A DNA stretch of 29,269 nt from JBFWUW01 sp050247075. Its GTDB lineage: Bacteria > Planctomycetota > Planctomycetia > Pirellulales > JBFWUW01. Position 1 is the first letter of the stretch. Each line of letters opens with the position of its first letter. The stretch spans positions 1 through 29,269 of the forward strand of contig JBFWUW010000080.1 in the NCBI GenBank assembly GCA_050247075.1, in the 5' to 3' direction. Positions 14,683 to 24,224 of this stretch are shown in pieces. The notes under the pieces are model-generated. The model saw only the letters and a list, made by a program, of their open reading frames with translations. It was not told the DNA's origin and ran no database searches. The position numbers and the translations under genes are program-made.

Positions 14683-16086
14683 TCATCCGTTCATCTGCAA
14701 CGGTATCACATTTCCCTTCGTCAACTGGAAGGGGCGGTTTTGCTGGTCGTGCGTTTCGGTGTGAGGGTCGATGCCCAGCAGGTGGTAGACCGTGGCTACG
14801 AAGTCGGCGGGGCCGACCGGGTTTTCCAACGGGTAGGCACCCTGTTTGTCGGACGCGCCGTAGGCTTGCCCGCCGCTGATGCCGGCACCGGCCATGATGA
14901 TGGTATAGACCTCGGGCCAGTGCTCGCGGCCGGCATTACGAAGGGTGATCTTGGGGGAGCGGCCGAACTCGGCGGCCACCACGACCAGCGTCTCGGCCAG
15001 TTCGCCGGTCGCTTCCAGGTCGGCCATTAGCGCGCCGAAGGCCTGGTCGTAGGCGGGGATGAGTTCTTCCTTGCAGGCGGAAAAGTTATTCCAGTGCGTG
15101 TCCCAGGCAAAGCCGTTCTTGCCTTGGGCCCGCTGCCAGTTGCATTGCACCAGCCGCGTGCCGGCTTGCAACAGCCGCCGGCCCAGTAGCACCGACTGGC
15201 CGAACAAGTTGCGTCCGTAACGCTGGCGAAGGGCCGGGTCGGCGGCGGAAAGATCGACCGCTTTGCGGACCGATTCGGAGCCGACGACTTCCATCGCCTT
15301 GATCTGGTTCTCGGCCAGCGACTGCGAGACCTGTTCCGACCGCAAAAATTCTTGCTGCCGGTTTAACTGGTCGATCAACGTCAGCCGGCGCTGAATGACG
15401 GCCGGGTCTTCGTTGGGGGCCAGCGGCAGATGTTTCAGCTTGAAGTCGTCGTCGTTGGGGTTGCCCCCGGTGAGCATGGGATCGAACCGCGGGCCCAACA
15501 TGCCGGCGAACTGGCCAGCGCGGCGTCCGCCCGCCACGTCCATGCGGTGCGGCACGGTGACAAAGGGAAACATCGGCCCGCCGCCGGGGGCCAGCTTGGC
15601 CAGGCACGAACCCATGTGCGGCATGTCTTGCCGGTTCATGTTGTTCACGTCGGGGACGCTGCCGGGGTATTGGTAGCCGGTGAACATCCAATAGCTGCCG
15701 CGGCCGTGGTCGTTGTGCGTGTGGTTCATGCTGCGGACGAGGGCCATGCGGTCCATCCACTTGGCCGACTCCACGCAATGCTCGCCAAAGACAATGCCCG
15801 GCGTGCTGGTAGCGATTTGCGAGAACTCGCCCCGAATCTCCGCCGGTTGGTCGGGCTTGGGATCGAACGTATCGTGCTGAGGGTGTCCGCCCGACAGATA
15901 CAAAATGATGCACCGCTTGGCCTTGCCAAAGCCGGGCAAGTGACTGGTGGAACTTTCGGCCGAGGCCGGACGGGCCAACAAGTCCGACAGCGCCACACCC
16001 GTCATGGAGAGCCCGCCCACGCGGAGCATTTCGCGGCGAGTGAGGCCAAAACCCGAGTTAAACGAAGGACCGAGCAGGCTGAACAT
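14683..16086 (-). CDS. DUF1501 protein, Tat-exported, sulfatase/phosphatase-like
   Basis: A 467-residue second DUF1501 paralogue. It has a twin-arginine leader (LTRREMLRVGGLSMTG, residues 15-30) and a cleavage region near RPASAES. Family motifs are IILYLSGGHPQHDTFDPKPD, then MNHTHNDHGRGSYWMFTGY and the C-terminal EFGRSPKI...AGREHWPEVY. It differs enough from the DUF1501 gene at 12889-14229 that the two are old paralogues rather than a fresh duplication. It is first in the three-gene minus-strand operon and divergent from the PPC-domain gene at 16601. Its activity and substrate are unknown. Confidence 0.9.
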   Translation of the reverse strand: MFSLLGPSFNSGFGLTRREMLRVGGLSMTGVALSDLLARPASAESSTSHLPGFGKAKRCIILYLSGGHPQHDTFDPKPDQPAEIRGEFSQIATSTPGIVFGEHCVESAKWMDRMALVRSMNHTHNDHGRGSYWMFTGYQYPGSVPDVNNMNRQDMPHMGSCLAKLAPGGGPMFPFVTVPHRMDVAGGRRAGQFAGMLGPRFDPMLTGGNPNDDDFKLKHLPLAPNEDPAVIQRRLTLIDQLNRQQEFLRSEQVSQSLAENQIKAMEVVGSESVRKAVDLSAADPALRQRYGRNLFGQSVLLGRRLLQAGTRLVQCNWQRAQGKNGFAWDTHWNNFSACKEELIPAYDQAFGALMADLEATGELAETLVVVAAEFGRSPKITLRNAGREHWPEVYTIIMAGAGISGGQAYGASDKQGAYPLENPVGPADFVATVYHLLGIDPHTETHDQQNRPFQLTKGNVIPLQMNG

Positions 16087-16600
16087 GGCAGGGCCTGTGG
16101 AAAGTAGGTAGGACGAACGGCGGGACTATTAGTTTAAGCGGTCTGGGCATGGCAAGCTAACTTTTGCGGCAGCTAGCAGCGATGCAGGCAATAGGCCGCG
16201 GCGGATAGGATACGGAATTGCTGTCCCTATACGCATCGGCTAGTTATTATATGTAACTGCCTGAAATGTACCCGACCAGCCCGATTCAGACAAATTTTGC
16301 CGTTAGAATGGGGGCTGCCTGTCTGATTTGCCTGCCTAAGAGAATGCTCTCGATCAAATGCCAGCCCGGATCGCCCAAGGCAATGGGTGGGCGCTGAAGT
16401 CCTGCCTGTCCTTTTGATGGATCGGTGCAGAGCCGCCAAGGCGCGAAGGGCGGACGCTCAGGAGCCCGGCTGGTGATTATTTTTCGTATTTATTTGAACC
16501 ACGGATAACACCGATGACACGGATAGAATTTGTCGATCGGCCGCTTTTTTCTTTGCGGCTTTGCGGCTTGGCGGCTTTGCGTGAAACAACTTCTCGCGCG
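16087..16600. other. Divergent intergenic region with a dispersed repeat
   Basis: This region must carry promoters for the DUF1501 operon (minus) and the PPC gene (plus). The right part (about 16430-16590) holds motifs of a dispersed repeat: GCCGCCAAGGCGCGAAGGGC, CCACGGATAACACCGATGAC and CTTTGCGGCTTTGCGGCTTG. Reading frames through this part, on both strands, are probably spurious, including the 29-codon upstream extension of the PPC gene. No RNA gene was seen. Confidence 0.55.
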
Positions 16601-18952
16601 ATGTTCTATCGCCAATCGACCGCGATCTTATTTGGCATCGCACTCGCAACGCTCGTTGCCGTTCCGCCGGCCAGGGGACAAAGCTTTGTGCAAGCGGTCT
16701 GGCCGCCGGTGGTGCAGCGCGGCCAATCGTCGCGGGTGGAACTGCTGGGCCGCGAGTTAGACGGCCCGACGAATATCTGGACCTCGCTGCCGCTGGGATT
16801 GGCCGATGCCGTGCCCGACATCGAAGGGGCAGCCGAACGGCCCGACGCCGCGGAACGGGCCGTGATGCAATTGCGCATCGCCGGAGAGTCGCCGCTGGGC
16901 GTGTATGGTTTGCGGTTGGCGACGCGCAGCGGCCTGAGCAACGTCCATCTGTTTTTAGTCGATGAATTGCCGGTCACGATCCGCGAGGAGAGCCATCCGG
17001 CGGACGTGGCGTTCAAGACCTCGCTGCCCGCCTGCATCGCCGCGCATGTGCGGCCGGCGGTGGTCGATCGCTACGAAATTGAAGTCGTGGCCGGGCAGCG
17101 GGTATCGTTCGAGGTGATCGGCAACCGGCTGGGGCACGACTTTGACCCGGTGGTAAGCATTTATTCGTCCGGCGGCAAACTGCTGGCATTGCGCGATAAC
17201 GACCCTGGCCTGATGTTCGATTGCCGCTTTGCACATACGTTTGCCGACGCCGGCACCTACCAGGTGCGGGTGCATGATGCTCGCTACGAGGCGGGCGACC
17301 GTTGGAGCTATGTGTTGCGAATGGGGGATTTTCCGGCGGGTTGCGTGGCGATTCCCTCCGCCGCGCGGCCGGGCGAAAGGCTGGCGTTTCATTTGCCGCA
17401 ATTGCCCGGTATCAATGGTGAGTTGGATACGCCAGTTACACAGCCGTTGGGGATTGCCTTCCAAGATATTCGCTTGCCGGGGCAGACGCTGGCCACCTGG
17501 CTGCCGATGTTGACGACCGATCTGCCCAACCAAATGGAGTCGGGCGATAACCATGCGTTTGAAACCGCCGCTGCCGTCAGCCTGCCGGCGGCCTTGCATG
17601 GCGTGCTGAGCGCGCCGGGCGAAAACGACTATTTTGTGTTTGAGTTACGGAAGGGCCAGAAATTTATCTTCCAGGCCGAGACTAATTCTCTTGGTTCCGC
17701 GGCCGATTTGGAAATGCTGCTGTACGCGCCGATGAATCGCGAGGTCCGCCGCGTCGATGATCAGAATCCCACGCAAGAGGAAGGCTCGTTCGATTTCACC
17801 GCCGATCAGGATGGCCCGCACCATTTGCTGGTCCGCGACATGGCCCGCGATGGCGGACCCGGCTTTGCCTATCGCGTCATGGCAACCGCCGGCAACATGC
17901 GGTTGCAGGTTGCGGCCGAAGCTGAACAGTTGGCGATACCGCAAGGTTCTTACCAGCCGCTGCCTCTGAAGATCACCCGCACGGGGTTTAGTGCGCCGAT
18001 CGAACTGTCGCTGTTGGGCGCTCCGCCGGGCGTAACGATTGAGCCGGCCACCATACCAGCGGACGCCGGCGAGATCGTCTGCCGAATTAGCGCCAGCGAT
18101 ACCGCGCCGTTGGGGCTGGCCAATCTGCAAGTGCTGGCCCAGGCGACGGTGGAGAACGAGAAGATACAAACGCTGGTGCAAACGCAGCCGCTGATCGACC
18201 AGCAGTTGAAGAACGTCGATCTGATTCCGTATGGCATGCGCGAGAACCAGCGGCACTTGCCCCCTTCGCTGACGCACAATATCGCCCTGATGGTCACGGA
18301 GCCTTCACCGTTCGCGGTGGAACTGCCCGACGAGCTGGTTGTGCTGCCGCGCTACTTGCAGGCTGATTTCAAGATCGCGTTCACACCTCAACCCGGCTTT
18401 GCGGCCCCGCTGTCGTACTTGGCCAAGGGGGGGCAGATTGGGGATGAGGCGGAGTTCCGCAACCAGATTTACGCCCGCTTTGGCGACGACCCGGCGGCGG
18501 CCGGCCAGAAGCTGGGGAGCATGTTCACCCGCAATCTGGTGAATTTGGCCAAACATCGGGTTGATCTGCTTATTACGGCCGACTGCGGCGAGCGCCGCGT
18601 GACGCTGGTGCGGGCCTACACGCTGGATGTCCGCAGCGCCTTCGAGCCAAAGTTCGAGCCGGCGACGGTTTCGGTCCTTCCCGGCGGCAAAGTCAAAGCC
18701 ACGGCGCTGGCCATGCGCCTGCCGGGCTTTGATGGCGAAGTGACATTGACCCCGAACAAGCAGCTAGGGTTGAACATGCCGGCCACGGTAACCATCGCCG
18801 CCGGGCAACCATCGGCGGAATTTGAAATTGAAGTCGCTCCCACGATGAACCCCGGCAAATACCGGGTACGCTTTCCCGCCACCGGCCAGGTCGGCAAGTA
18901 CGAGGAGAATATCAACGGGCCCGAGTTGGAGATTGAAGTTGCGAAGCCGTAG
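16601..18952 (+). CDS. Secreted PPC-domain protein
   Basis: A 783-residue exported protein with signal peptide (FYRQSTAILFGIALATLVAV, cleavage near ARGQ). Bacterial pre-peptidase C-terminal (PPC) type domains are visible at about residues 140-245 (FDPVVSIYSSGGKLLALRDN...AGTYQVRVHDARYEAG) and 325-425 (ENDYFVFELRKGQKFIFQAE...GPHHLLVRDM). The rest is beta-sandwich-like (PIELSLLGAPPGVTIEPATI). PPC domains are beta-sandwich modules in secreted proteins, and proteins of this type are often encoded with DUF1501 genes in planctomycetes. The ATG at 16601 starts the signal peptide; the open frame back to 16514 runs through a dispersed repeat and is rejected. No catalytic domain is recognised, so a binding or structural role at the cell surface is inferred. 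Confidence 0.85.
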   Translation: MFYRQSTAILFGIALATLVAVPPARGQSFVQAVWPPVVQRGQSSRVELLGRELDGPTNIWTSLPLGLADAVPDIEGAAERPDAAERAVMQLRIAGESPLGVYGLRLATRSGLSNVHLFLVDELPVTIREESHPADVAFKTSLPACIAAHVRPAVVDRYEIEVVAGQRVSFEVIGNRLGHDFDPVVSIYSSGGKLLALRDNDPGLMFDCRFAHTFADAGTYQVRVHDARYEAGDRWSYVLRMGDFPAGCVAIPSAARPGERLAFHLPQLPGINGELDTPVTQPLGIAFQDIRLPGQTLATWLPMLTTDLPNQMESGDNHAFETAAAVSLPAALHGVLSAPGENDYFVFELRKGQKFIFQAETNSLGSAADLEMLLYAPMNREVRRVDDQNPTQEEGSFDFTADQDGPHHLLVRDMARDGGPGFAYRVMATAGNMRLQVAAEAEQLAIPQGSYQPLPLKITRTGFSAPIELSLLGAPPGVTIEPATIPADAGEIVCRISASDTAPLGLANLQVLAQATVENEKIQTLVQTQPLIDQQLKNVDLIPYGMRENQRHLPPSLTHNIALMVTEPSPFAVELPDELVVLPRYLQADFKIAFTPQPGFAAPLSYLAKGGQIGDEAEFRNQIYARFGDDPAAAGQKLGSMFTRNLVNLAKHRVDLLITADCGERRVTLVRAYTLDVRSAFEPKFEPATVSVLPGGKVKATALAMRLPGFDGEVTLTPNKQLGLNMPATVTIAAGQPSAEFEIEVAPTMNPGKYRVRFPATGQVGKYEENINGPELEIEVAKP

Positions 18953-19038
18953 ATACGGCTTCGCCATTTCCGTTTCGTGCCCATTGCGCCTTGATAGCGA
19001 CATGCTCATTTTGAATCGATGCCGCGACGAACTTGATC

Positions 19039-19365
19039 TTAGGTAGACGTGCCTCCGCTATACGCCGGCCCTTCATCGTGGCGGATCGACCACTCAACTC
19101 GCACCGATGCGTAATAGGTTCCCGCGGCAACCGGCGTTGCGTTCCAGGATTTGGTGTAGGTGGTCGTGGGGTTGGTGCCCTTAACCATGTCAGCTTCCGG
19201 AATCTCGACCGTAAATTGATCACTCTTTAATAGTTTGGCAATGACTCTTGTTGCCGAAAGAGCCGTTCCGATGGGTGCCTCTACCCCGGTCGCGGTGATC
19301 GTTGCGTAGAACATACCTGGTCCAGGCGCTGGCTGAAAACTGACGGATACATTGCCGACACTCAT
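19039..19365 (-). CDS. Small beta-rich hypothetical protein
   Basis: A 108-residue protein with alternating strands (NVSVSFQPAPGPGMFYATI; GTYYASVRVEWSIRHDEGP) and no signal peptide. It resembles an Ig- or FN3-type sandwich in pattern only; no family is assigned. CGGAG lies about 10 bases before the ATG on the minus strand. It starts 87 bases downstream of the kinase stop on the same strand and may share its transcript. Confidence 0.6.
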   Translation of the reverse strand: MSVGNVSVSFQPAPGPGMFYATITATGVEAPIGTALSATRVIAKLLKSDQFTVEIPEADMVKGTNPTTTYTKSWNATPVAAGTYYASVRVEWSIRHDEGPAYSGGTST

Positions 19366-19452
19366 GTGTTTGAACTCCGAGAAATGAGAAAGAAATACAA
19401 CACTTCATGAGCCGATGGGGCGAGCGCGTTTTCACGAGCCATGTTTCCAGCG

Positions 19453-21411
19453 CTACTCCTGAAACGTTCCCACAACATTCTGAAACATGACCGCCTTGCC
19501 TCGCCCGACGAGGCCGATCGAGCCGTCGGCAGTCACCATCGGCAAGAAACGCGCATTCTCGGCATCGGCATATTCCAAGACTAATTGGCCATCGACGGAT
19601 GCTTGAATGCCCGCTGCGCCGACGAAGACTTCCAAAGCTCGAGACGGCTCGTTGGTAACGTCGAGTTTGGCTTGCGCGAGAGGACGGCTCTGTCCGATAT
19701 AGGGTACGTCCAAGAACAGTTCGTCAATGGTTAATTGCTCCAACGACAACGTAATGAATTGCTCGGCATCGTAGCGCTTGAACAGAATGGCGTAAAACTC
19801 GGGGGATGTTTTAACAGGTCGGCCGGCTTCGTGGACGATGCCCCAAGCAAAACCGGCGGTACCGGTCCAATTCTCAAGCAAGATCGAGCCGCGCATCCGC
19901 AAGGGAGGCTCGCCGTGCTGCTCGGTCGCGAACAGCCACATGTTGCGGTCTGACCGCATGTTGAGCGTGTCCTTGGCGGCGTCGAAAAGCGAAAAATCCG
20001 TGGCATCGGCGCGAAACTTGACCACGCTAGCCAAGGTTGGGCCAGATACCTTGAACCAATCGTTTTTGGCCATCGCCGCGACGGCGGCATCTTGATTCTC
20101 GTTCTCCACTCGGAAGAGGACCGCCCTCGCGTACCACGCGCCGCCGCCCGCCAGCAGCACCAAAACGGCAATGGCCGCCTTCCAAGCCGCGGGCCGTTTG
20201 CGCCGGGCCGCCGGCTTGACCACTTCCCAATTCCGCAAATCGTCGGCGATGTCCTTGCCGGTGGCATAGCGCTGCTGGACGTCCTTGGCCAGGCAGCGCA
20301 GGCAGATACGTTCCAACTCTACTGGTATTGCGTCGGTAATGGAGCGGGGGGCCGCCGCCTCGCGGTGAATGATTTGTTCCAGCAAGTCGTCCGACGATTG
20401 CTGCTTGAAGGGCAGCTTGCCCGTCAGCATTTGATAAAACACCACTCCCAGACTGTACAAGTCGGTGCGGTAGTCGATCAGCTTGCCCTTGCCGCGGGCT
20501 TGTTCGGGCGAGAGGTAGGGGAGCGTGCCCGCGATGCCATCCTTGGCGGTAAGCTGTTCTTCTTCCGACAGGGCCAGGCCAAAATCGGTAATGGCGGGCG
20601 TTCCGTTGGGGCGGATCAGGATGTTGGAAGGCTTGATATCGCGATGGACCAACCCGGCCTTGTGCGCCTGGTGCAAGCTTATGGCCAATTGTTGGATGAT
20701 CCGCACGCATTCCGGCAGCGGAATGGGGCCAGCCTTCATCTTGGCGGAAAGGGTCGGTCCGTCGATGAACTCCGAAACAATAAACCGACCTCCGCGGATG
20801 TGGCCGATATCGTACACCGGCACGATGCCGTCTTGTTGCAGCGAAGCAGCGCGGCGGGCCTCGTCGCGCAGTTCCAACGTGCTGCCAGGCCGGTCGGGAA
20901 TATCGAGCCGGGGCAATTTGATGGCTACGGAACGGTTGAGTTCCGGGTCGCGGGCCTGCCAGACCTCGCCAAAGCCGCCGCGGCCCAGGAAACGTAGCAG
21001 ATGGTAGCGCCCGACAATATCGCCAACTTTCCAACGCGCCGGCGGTCTAAAAAAATCGTGGTCCGACGAATCTTCCAGGGTGGAATCGAGCGACCGATCG
21101 TTGGATAGCGACGCCGCCTGGGTCGCGTCTGGGTCCAAGGCCGCCAGCACAACCCGAGAGTAACCAGGGAAGCGGACCAGATAGTCGTCGGCGGATAGGG
21201 AGATGCCTTGCTGCTGCTTGAACTGCAGCTCCACATGCAGCAGTTCGCGAAAGAGAATTGCCCGTTCCTCGGCAGGAACCTTGTCCAGCCACTCCTCGAT
21301 GGAGGAACTGCTTTGATTCTTCAGTTGCGACTCAAACGATTCGCACAACTTCTTGATTGTTGAAGCATCGGGTTGGGGCGTGTCGGCGGTGTTGAGCGAT
21401 TCGGAACGCAT
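19453..21411 (-). CDS. Membrane Ser/Thr protein kinase (PknB type)
   Basis: A 652-residue kinase. An N-terminal helical region (about 1-120) precedes the catalytic domain. Visible motifs are the Gly-rich loop LGRGGFGEVWQARD near 142, VAIK, the catalytic loop HRDIKPSNIL near 254, DFGLAL near 275 and SPEQARG in place of APE. A basic juxtamembrane stretch (ARRKRPAAWK) leads to a membrane segment AAIAVLVLLAGGGAWY (about 410-428). The C-terminal 220 residues (VENENQDAAVAAMAK onward) should be outside the cytoplasm and are a candidate ligand- or surface-sensing domain, unassigned. The ATG at 21411 (MRSESLN) is preferred to the one at 21513, whose extra 34 residues look non-coding. All key catalytic residues are present. 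Confidence 0.9.
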   Translation of the reverse strand: MRSESLNTADTPQPDASTIKKLCESFESQLKNQSSSSIEEWLDKVPAEERAILFRELLHVELQFKQQQGISLSADDYLVRFPGYSRVVLAALDPDATQAASLSNDRSLDSTLEDSSDHDFFRPPARWKVGDIVGRYHLLRFLGRGGFGEVWQARDPELNRSVAIKLPRLDIPDRPGSTLELRDEARRAASLQQDGIVPVYDIGHIRGGRFIVSEFIDGPTLSAKMKAGPIPLPECVRIIQQLAISLHQAHKAGLVHRDIKPSNILIRPNGTPAITDFGLALSEEEQLTAKDGIAGTLPYLSPEQARGKGKLIDYRTDLYSLGVVFYQMLTGKLPFKQQSSDDLLEQIIHREAAAPRSITDAIPVELERICLRCLAKDVQQRYATGKDIADDLRNWEVVKPAARRKRPAAWKAAIAVLVLLAGGGAWYARAVLFRVENENQDAAVAAMAKNDWFKVSGPTLASVVKFRADATDFSLFDAAKDTLNMRSDRNMWLFATEQHGEPPLRMRGSILLENWTGTAGFAWGIVHEAGRPVKTSPEFYAILFKRYDAEQFITLSLEQLTIDELFLDVPYIGQSRPLAQAKLDVTNEPSRALEVFVGAAGIQASVDGQLVLEYADAENARFLPMVTADGSIGLVGRGKAVMFQNVVGTFQE

Positions 21412-21785
21412 GAAACCGCTATCTGATTTATGCACAAAACCATGACGAACGCCAACCTGAACCACCAAAAGCCACCAGCCCCATCGACCTGTCCGCAACC
21501 CCCATAAGCTCATCGCCCTTTTTGGTGGTGCCGTATTTTACCTCACGGTTGGTGCAACCGCAACTTTTCGCAAGGGTTTCTTCAATGACCCAGTTTTGGG
21601 CCCAAACGAAATCTTCCAGCCAGCGCTTGGCTGCGCAGGGCCAGGCAGTCGTTCGGCTGGGATCAAACCCATCCAGCAGTTATGATGGGTGATTATCCAT
21701 CGTGGGCCGGATTAAGAGTTCCTGTTTTCAAAGCACGATGGATGCGCCAGCGTTAGCCTTGCGATTTCGACGTACTGAGGTAGCC

Positions 21786-24224
21786 ATGTTTGTCATACGC
21801 GGCTGTGTGTTTTGTTTGCTGGGGACGCTATGCATTGGCAATGCCGTGGCCGAAGAAGTGCCCACGTCCTTCCACGTCTCGCCCGGCCAGTTCGCTCTCC
21901 GCGGCAGCCGCGACCGCTTGCAACTGCTGGCCTCCGCCAGTTTTGCCGATGGCTCGGCCGCCGATGTGACGGGCGATGCCACATACGACTGCAAAACGCC
22001 CACGATTGCCGTGGTAACGGCCACCGGGCTGGTTGTACCAAGAGGGCAGGGAACCACGGAAATTGTGGTGCGGTACGCCAGCTTTGAGGAGCATATCCCG
22101 CTGACCGTGAGCGATTTTGGACTGGCCGACCCGATCGACTTCAATACCCAGGCGATAGCCGCGCTGAGCCGCGCCGGTTGTAACCAGGGGGCTTGTCATG
22201 GTTCTCCCCAGGGGAAAGGTGGCTTTCGGATGAGCCTGCGGGGGTTCGATCCCACGCTCGATCTGACGACGCTGGTCCGCGAGGAATTCAACCGCCGCAC
22301 CAACGTCTATCAGCCCGACGAAAGCCTGCTGCTGAAAAAAGCCCTGGCGCAGGTGCCGCACCAAGGGGGCCGCCGGTTTACCGTGACCGATCCGGCTTAT
22401 CAGGCGTTGCGGGCCTGGATCGCCGAAGGCTGCAGGCCCAGTGCCACCCCCAGGAAACTACTGCGGTTGGAGGTTCTGCCGGCCCAGCGGCGACTGGCCG
22501 AGAGCCATCCTCGGCAGCAGATCGTGGCCTTGGCCCACTTCGACGACCAATCCGTCCGCGACGTGACCGACCTGTCGGTCTTTACCACCACCGACACCGC
22601 CGCCACGGTCTCTGCCGATGGACTGGTGGAGTTTCACGCGACCGCCGAGGCTGACATCTTGGTGCGTTACCTCGACCGCATCACCAGCGCCCGGATGACT
22701 TATGTAAAGACCGACCCCAACTACCAGTTCGCCGGTCCGCCGGCGGCCAACTACGTGGACGAGCGGGTCTTTGCCAAGCAACAGACGCTGCAATTGCTGC
22801 CTTCCGCCGTGTGCGACGACGCCACGTTTTTACGGCGAGTCTATTTGGACGTGATCGGCACGTTGCCCACAGCGGATGAAGCCAAGCGGTTTCTCGATTC
22901 CACCGCCGGCGACAAACGGGCGCAACTGATTGACGAACTGCTGGCCCGCGACGAGTTTGCTTATTTTTGGGCGCTGAAATGGGCCGACATCATGCGCGGC
23001 AGCGACGTGACGATCAGCCAGCGCGGCGTGCATAGCTTCCACCGTTACCTGGTGCAGGCGTTTCGCGAGGATCGGCCGTTTGACGAGTTCGCCCGCGAGA
23101 CGATCACCAGCCTGGGGAACACGCTACACAAGCCGGCGGCCAATTTCTACCGCATCGCCCGCACTCCGGACGAAGCGGCCGAGGCGATGTCGCAGCTCTT
23201 CATGGGCGTGCGGATCGGCTGCGCCAAGTGCCACAATCATCCCTTCGAGGCGATCACGCAGGACGACTATTACGGGCTGGCGGCCTACTTTGCCCGCGTA
23301 CGCTATAAGGGCAAGCTGTTTATGGTCGATGACGAGACGGTCTACCTGGAGCGTGGCGGCGAAGTGCGGCACCCCACCAAAAACGTGGATATGCCGCCGG
23401 CCGCCTTTGGCGAGTTGGCCGGCAAGCTGCTGCCCGACGAGGACCGCCGCCAATACCTGGCCGACTGGCTGACGAAGGCCGACAACAAGTACTTCGCGCC
23501 GTCGATGGTCAATCGCCTGTGGTACCACCTGCTGGGCCAGGGGATCATCGACCCGGTCGATGACTTCCGCGACACCAACCCGCCGGCCGATGCCGAGTTG
23601 CTGGCGGCCCTGTCGGCCGATTTCGTCCTAAGTGGCTACCGCATTCGTCCCGTATTGCGGACGATTCTTAACTCCAGCACCTACCAATTAGCCGCGCAGC
23701 CCGTGCCGCAATCGCCACAAGCCGCCAAGGCCGGGCGGTACTTTACGCATTCCGCCGTCCGTATGATGACGGCCGAGCAAATGCTGGACGCGATCACGCA
23801 GGCGATTGGCGTGCCGGAGGAATTTCCCGGCTACCCGCGCGGCACCAGGGCCATTGAACTGGCCGAGGGTGCGGTCGATCACCCGTTCCTCAAGGCATTC
23901 GCCAAGCCGGTCCGCGATGTCACCTGCGAATGTGCCCGCGAGGAAGACCCCGCGCTCAGCCAGGTGATTCACCTGCTCAACAACCCGCGGATCGTGGGAA
24001 ACCTAAAATCGGCCGACGGCCGGGTGCAAGGCTGGCTGACGGCGGGCCTGTCGGACGAGGCCGTGACCGAGCAGTTATTCCTGACAACCCTCAGCCGCCG
24101 CCCCACGCCGGCGGAAACCACCATCGTACAACAGCACATCCAGACCACCGGCGACCGCGCCGCGGCATTTTTTGATATGCAGCATGCGCTGTTGAACTCG
24201 AATGAGTTCTTGCTGCGGCATTAG
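21786..24224 (+). CDS. DUF1549/DUF1553 planctomycete cytochrome-type protein
   Basis: An 812-residue exported protein with signal peptide FVIRGCVFCLLGTLCIGNAVA. An Ig-like (BIG2-type) segment (DRLQLLASASFADGSAADVT) comes first, then a cytochrome-like motif CNQGACH near residue 132. A second Ig-like segment is followed by DUF1549 (PSCyt2; FLRRVYLDVIGTLPTADEAK) with a canonical CAKCH heme-binding motif near 479. DUF1553 (PSD1) fills the C-terminal half (SMVNRLWYHLLGQGIIDPVDD; ILNSSTYQL; LLNSNEFLLRH). These proteins are characteristic of planctomycetes and usually paired with DUF1501 proteins; their role is unproven. The ATG at 21786 follows GAGG and begins the signal peptide; earlier in-frame ATGs at 21702 and 21738 lack this. 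Confidence 0.92.
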   Translation: MFVIRGCVFCLLGTLCIGNAVAEEVPTSFHVSPGQFALRGSRDRLQLLASASFADGSAADVTGDATYDCKTPTIAVVTATGLVVPRGQGTTEIVVRYASFEEHIPLTVSDFGLADPIDFNTQAIAALSRAGCNQGACHGSPQGKGGFRMSLRGFDPTLDLTTLVREEFNRRTNVYQPDESLLLKKALAQVPHQGGRRFTVTDPAYQALRAWIAEGCRPSATPRKLLRLEVLPAQRRLAESHPRQQIVALAHFDDQSVRDVTDLSVFTTTDTAATVSADGLVEFHATAEADILVRYLDRITSARMTYVKTDPNYQFAGPPAANYVDERVFAKQQTLQLLPSAVCDDATFLRRVYLDVIGTLPTADEAKRFLDSTAGDKRAQLIDELLARDEFAYFWALKWADIMRGSDVTISQRGVHSFHRYLVQAFREDRPFDEFARETITSLGNTLHKPAANFYRIARTPDEAAEAMSQLFMGVRIGCAKCHNHPFEAITQDDYYGLAAYFARVRYKGKLFMVDDETVYLERGGEVRHPTKNVDMPPAAFGELAGKLLPDEDRRQYLADWLTKADNKYFAPSMVNRLWYHLLGQGIIDPVDDFRDTNPPADAELLAALSADFVLSGYRIRPVLRTILNSSTYQLAAQPVPQSPQAAKAGRYFTHSAVRMMTAEQMLDAITQAIGVPEEFPGYPRGTRAIELAEGAVDHPFLKAFAKPVRDVTCECAREEDPALSQVIHLLNNPRIVGNLKSADGRVQGWLTAGLSDEAVTEQLFLTTLSRRPTPAETTIVQQHIQTTGDRAAAFFDMQHALLNSNEFLLRH

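Noticed and set aside
15430..16107. Plus-strand frame of 225 codons
   Set aside because: Antisense to the DUF1501 gene with family motifs; composition is His/Gln/Val-rich shadow type.
21514..21785. tRNA-like GTTCGGCTGGGATCAAACCC
   Set aside because: It resembles a T-arm by eye, but no acceptor or anticodon stems can be paired around it.
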